DNA of 53,008 nt from Bacteroidales bacterium (lineage in GTDB: Bacteria > Bacteroidota > Bacteroidia > Bacteroidales > B18-G4): positions 1 to 53,008 of the forward strand of contig JAGYLD010000009.1 of NCBI GenBank assembly GCA_018401355.1. The letters run 5' to 3'. The translations under genes and the position numbers were made by a program. This document shows positions 52,449-53,008 of this stretch, piece by piece. The notes below the pieces were generated by a model. It saw only the letters and a list, made by a program, of their open reading frames with translations. It did not search any database and had not been told where the DNA came from. The stretch's first letter is position 1. Each line of letters begins with the position of its first letter.

Positions 52449-53008
52449 ATGAAATTATTAGCCCGAATAACCCTTCCCATTGTATTATGGTTTTTTGTCC
52501 ATGCAAGTTATTCCCAGGAAGGATTGGGATACCCGATATGGCCTATTGCCGGGGAAGAAGCAGAAAACATCCAGCTAATAGACTGGACTACGAATCCACC
52601 AGAGGTCAGGATGATTCCCGGTACCGGACCATGCAAAACCTCCGGCATAGCTGCAGGCTTTGACCTATGTGGAAACCTGATCTTCATCGTAAATCACACC
52701 GGAATACCCAACGTACCTTACAATACATATATTTATGCCGCTGATGGAACGCCGCTGCTGACCAATTTCACACCCAACGCCCCGGGGTTGAACGGTGAAA
52801 GACTGGATTATGAAATGCAGGTGGTAAAAGTTCCAAACACTTTAAACCAGTGGTACATACTTTACAAGGAATGGAAAACAGATGCCGGTGCACCGTTTGG
52901 AGGTTCAGGAAGGTATACTCCCGGTCCCATCCTGTATGCAAAAGTGGAATACGACCACAAGGAGCTGACCATCCTGGAGAGGGATGTGGAGCTTGAGGTG
53001 AACGGTGC
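52449..53008 (+). CDS. Secreted protein of unknown function (partial, 3' end beyond window)
   Basis: The frame opens at ATG 52449 with a clear signal peptide (MKLLARITLPIVLWFFVHA, then SYSQE) and stays open for 186 codons to the edge. The visible part is rich in aromatic, glycine and proline residues and looks like a beta-propeller or lectin-like extracellular domain (GPCKTSGIAAGFDLCGNL, then YNTYIYAADGTPLL). A T9SS sorting domain at the missing C-terminus would be expected but is not seen. I do not recognise the family. Confidence 0.75.
   Translation, partial: MKLLARITLPIVLWFFVHASYSQEGLGYPIWPIAGEEAENIQLIDWTTNPPEVRMIPGTGPCKTSGIAAGFDLCGNLIFIVNHTGIPNVPYNTYIYAADGTPLLTNFTPNAPGLNGERLDYEMQVVKVPNTLNQWYILYKEWKTDAGAPFGGSGRYTPGPILYAKVEYDHKELTILERDVELEVNG

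Noticed and set aside
1-53008. CRISPR arrays, tRNA, rRNA, prophage or IS elements
   Set aside because: I found no regularly spaced direct repeats with unique spacers, no cloverleaf or rRNA text, and no transposase or phage gene. The 7-bp arrays have no spacers.

Overview
The window reads as a chromosomal segment of a Bacteroidota (Bacteroidetes) bacterium, probably from the Bacteroidales/Marinilabiliales side. The evidence is a TonB-dependent receptor with an N-terminal carboxypeptidase-like domain paired with a DUF4249 lipoprotein, secreted proteins with type A Por/type IX secretion (T9SS) C-terminal sorting domains, families largely confined to the phylum (DUF2851, DUF4783, DUF5606), a fused E1 alpha/beta 2-oxoacid dehydrogenase, and promoters of the TTTG-N19-TAnnTTTG type. 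Genes are dense, AT-rich and mostly housekeeping. I see no phage, insertion sequence, CRISPR array, tRNA or rRNA.

Layout, left to right. 1-1573: start of an S41 processing peptidase that runs off the left edge. 1644-6989 (minus): fused E1 dehydrogenase, then (in transcription order) dapD, a GT9 glycosyltransferase, tsaC and a nitrilase-family amidase. 7094-8664 (plus): ruvX, def and a TPR lipoprotein, closed by a bidirectional terminator shared with rny. 8695-11128 (minus): a coiled-coil protein, zapA, a probable 6S RNA, then rny, driven by a textbook Bacteroidota promoter. 11291-15522: DUF2851 and a K+ channel facing a K+/H+ antiporter. 15803-23337 (plus): three sodium-coupled amino-acid symporters, a helix-hairpin-helix protein, a POT-type peptide transporter and a rhomboid protease. 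23539-26801: TonB receptor and DUF4249 lipoprotein. 26896-32888: a 62-aa protein, purB, an MsbA-like ABC exporter, DUF5606, pyrK and pyrD. 32885-38362: TM2 and DUF2752 proteins, murB, two glycosyltransferases, ftsE and marC. 38449-43528 (minus): the complete rnfBCDGEA operon. 43801-48695 (minus): two tandem paralogous T9SS secreted proteins. 48828-49966: rseC and an SDR. 50053-53008: DUF4783, nadC, a YihY/BrkB protein and the start of another secreted protein.

The genes fit a sodium-using, probably anaerobic or facultative peptide and amino-acid consumer: Rnf couples ferredoxin/NAD redox chemistry to ion pumping, and two AGCS carriers plus one NSS carrier could spend the gradient. The most interesting points are a two-gene block of secreted paralogs lying between rseC and rnfB, genes I expect to be adjacent in this phylum; a 46-bp near-perfect palindrome between those paralogs; a 6S RNA candidate linked to zapA; and degenerate arrays of a 7-bp unit (ATCTCTG-like), one of which supplies the C-terminal tail of a transporter. 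All functional statements come from motif recognition; no database search was possible.
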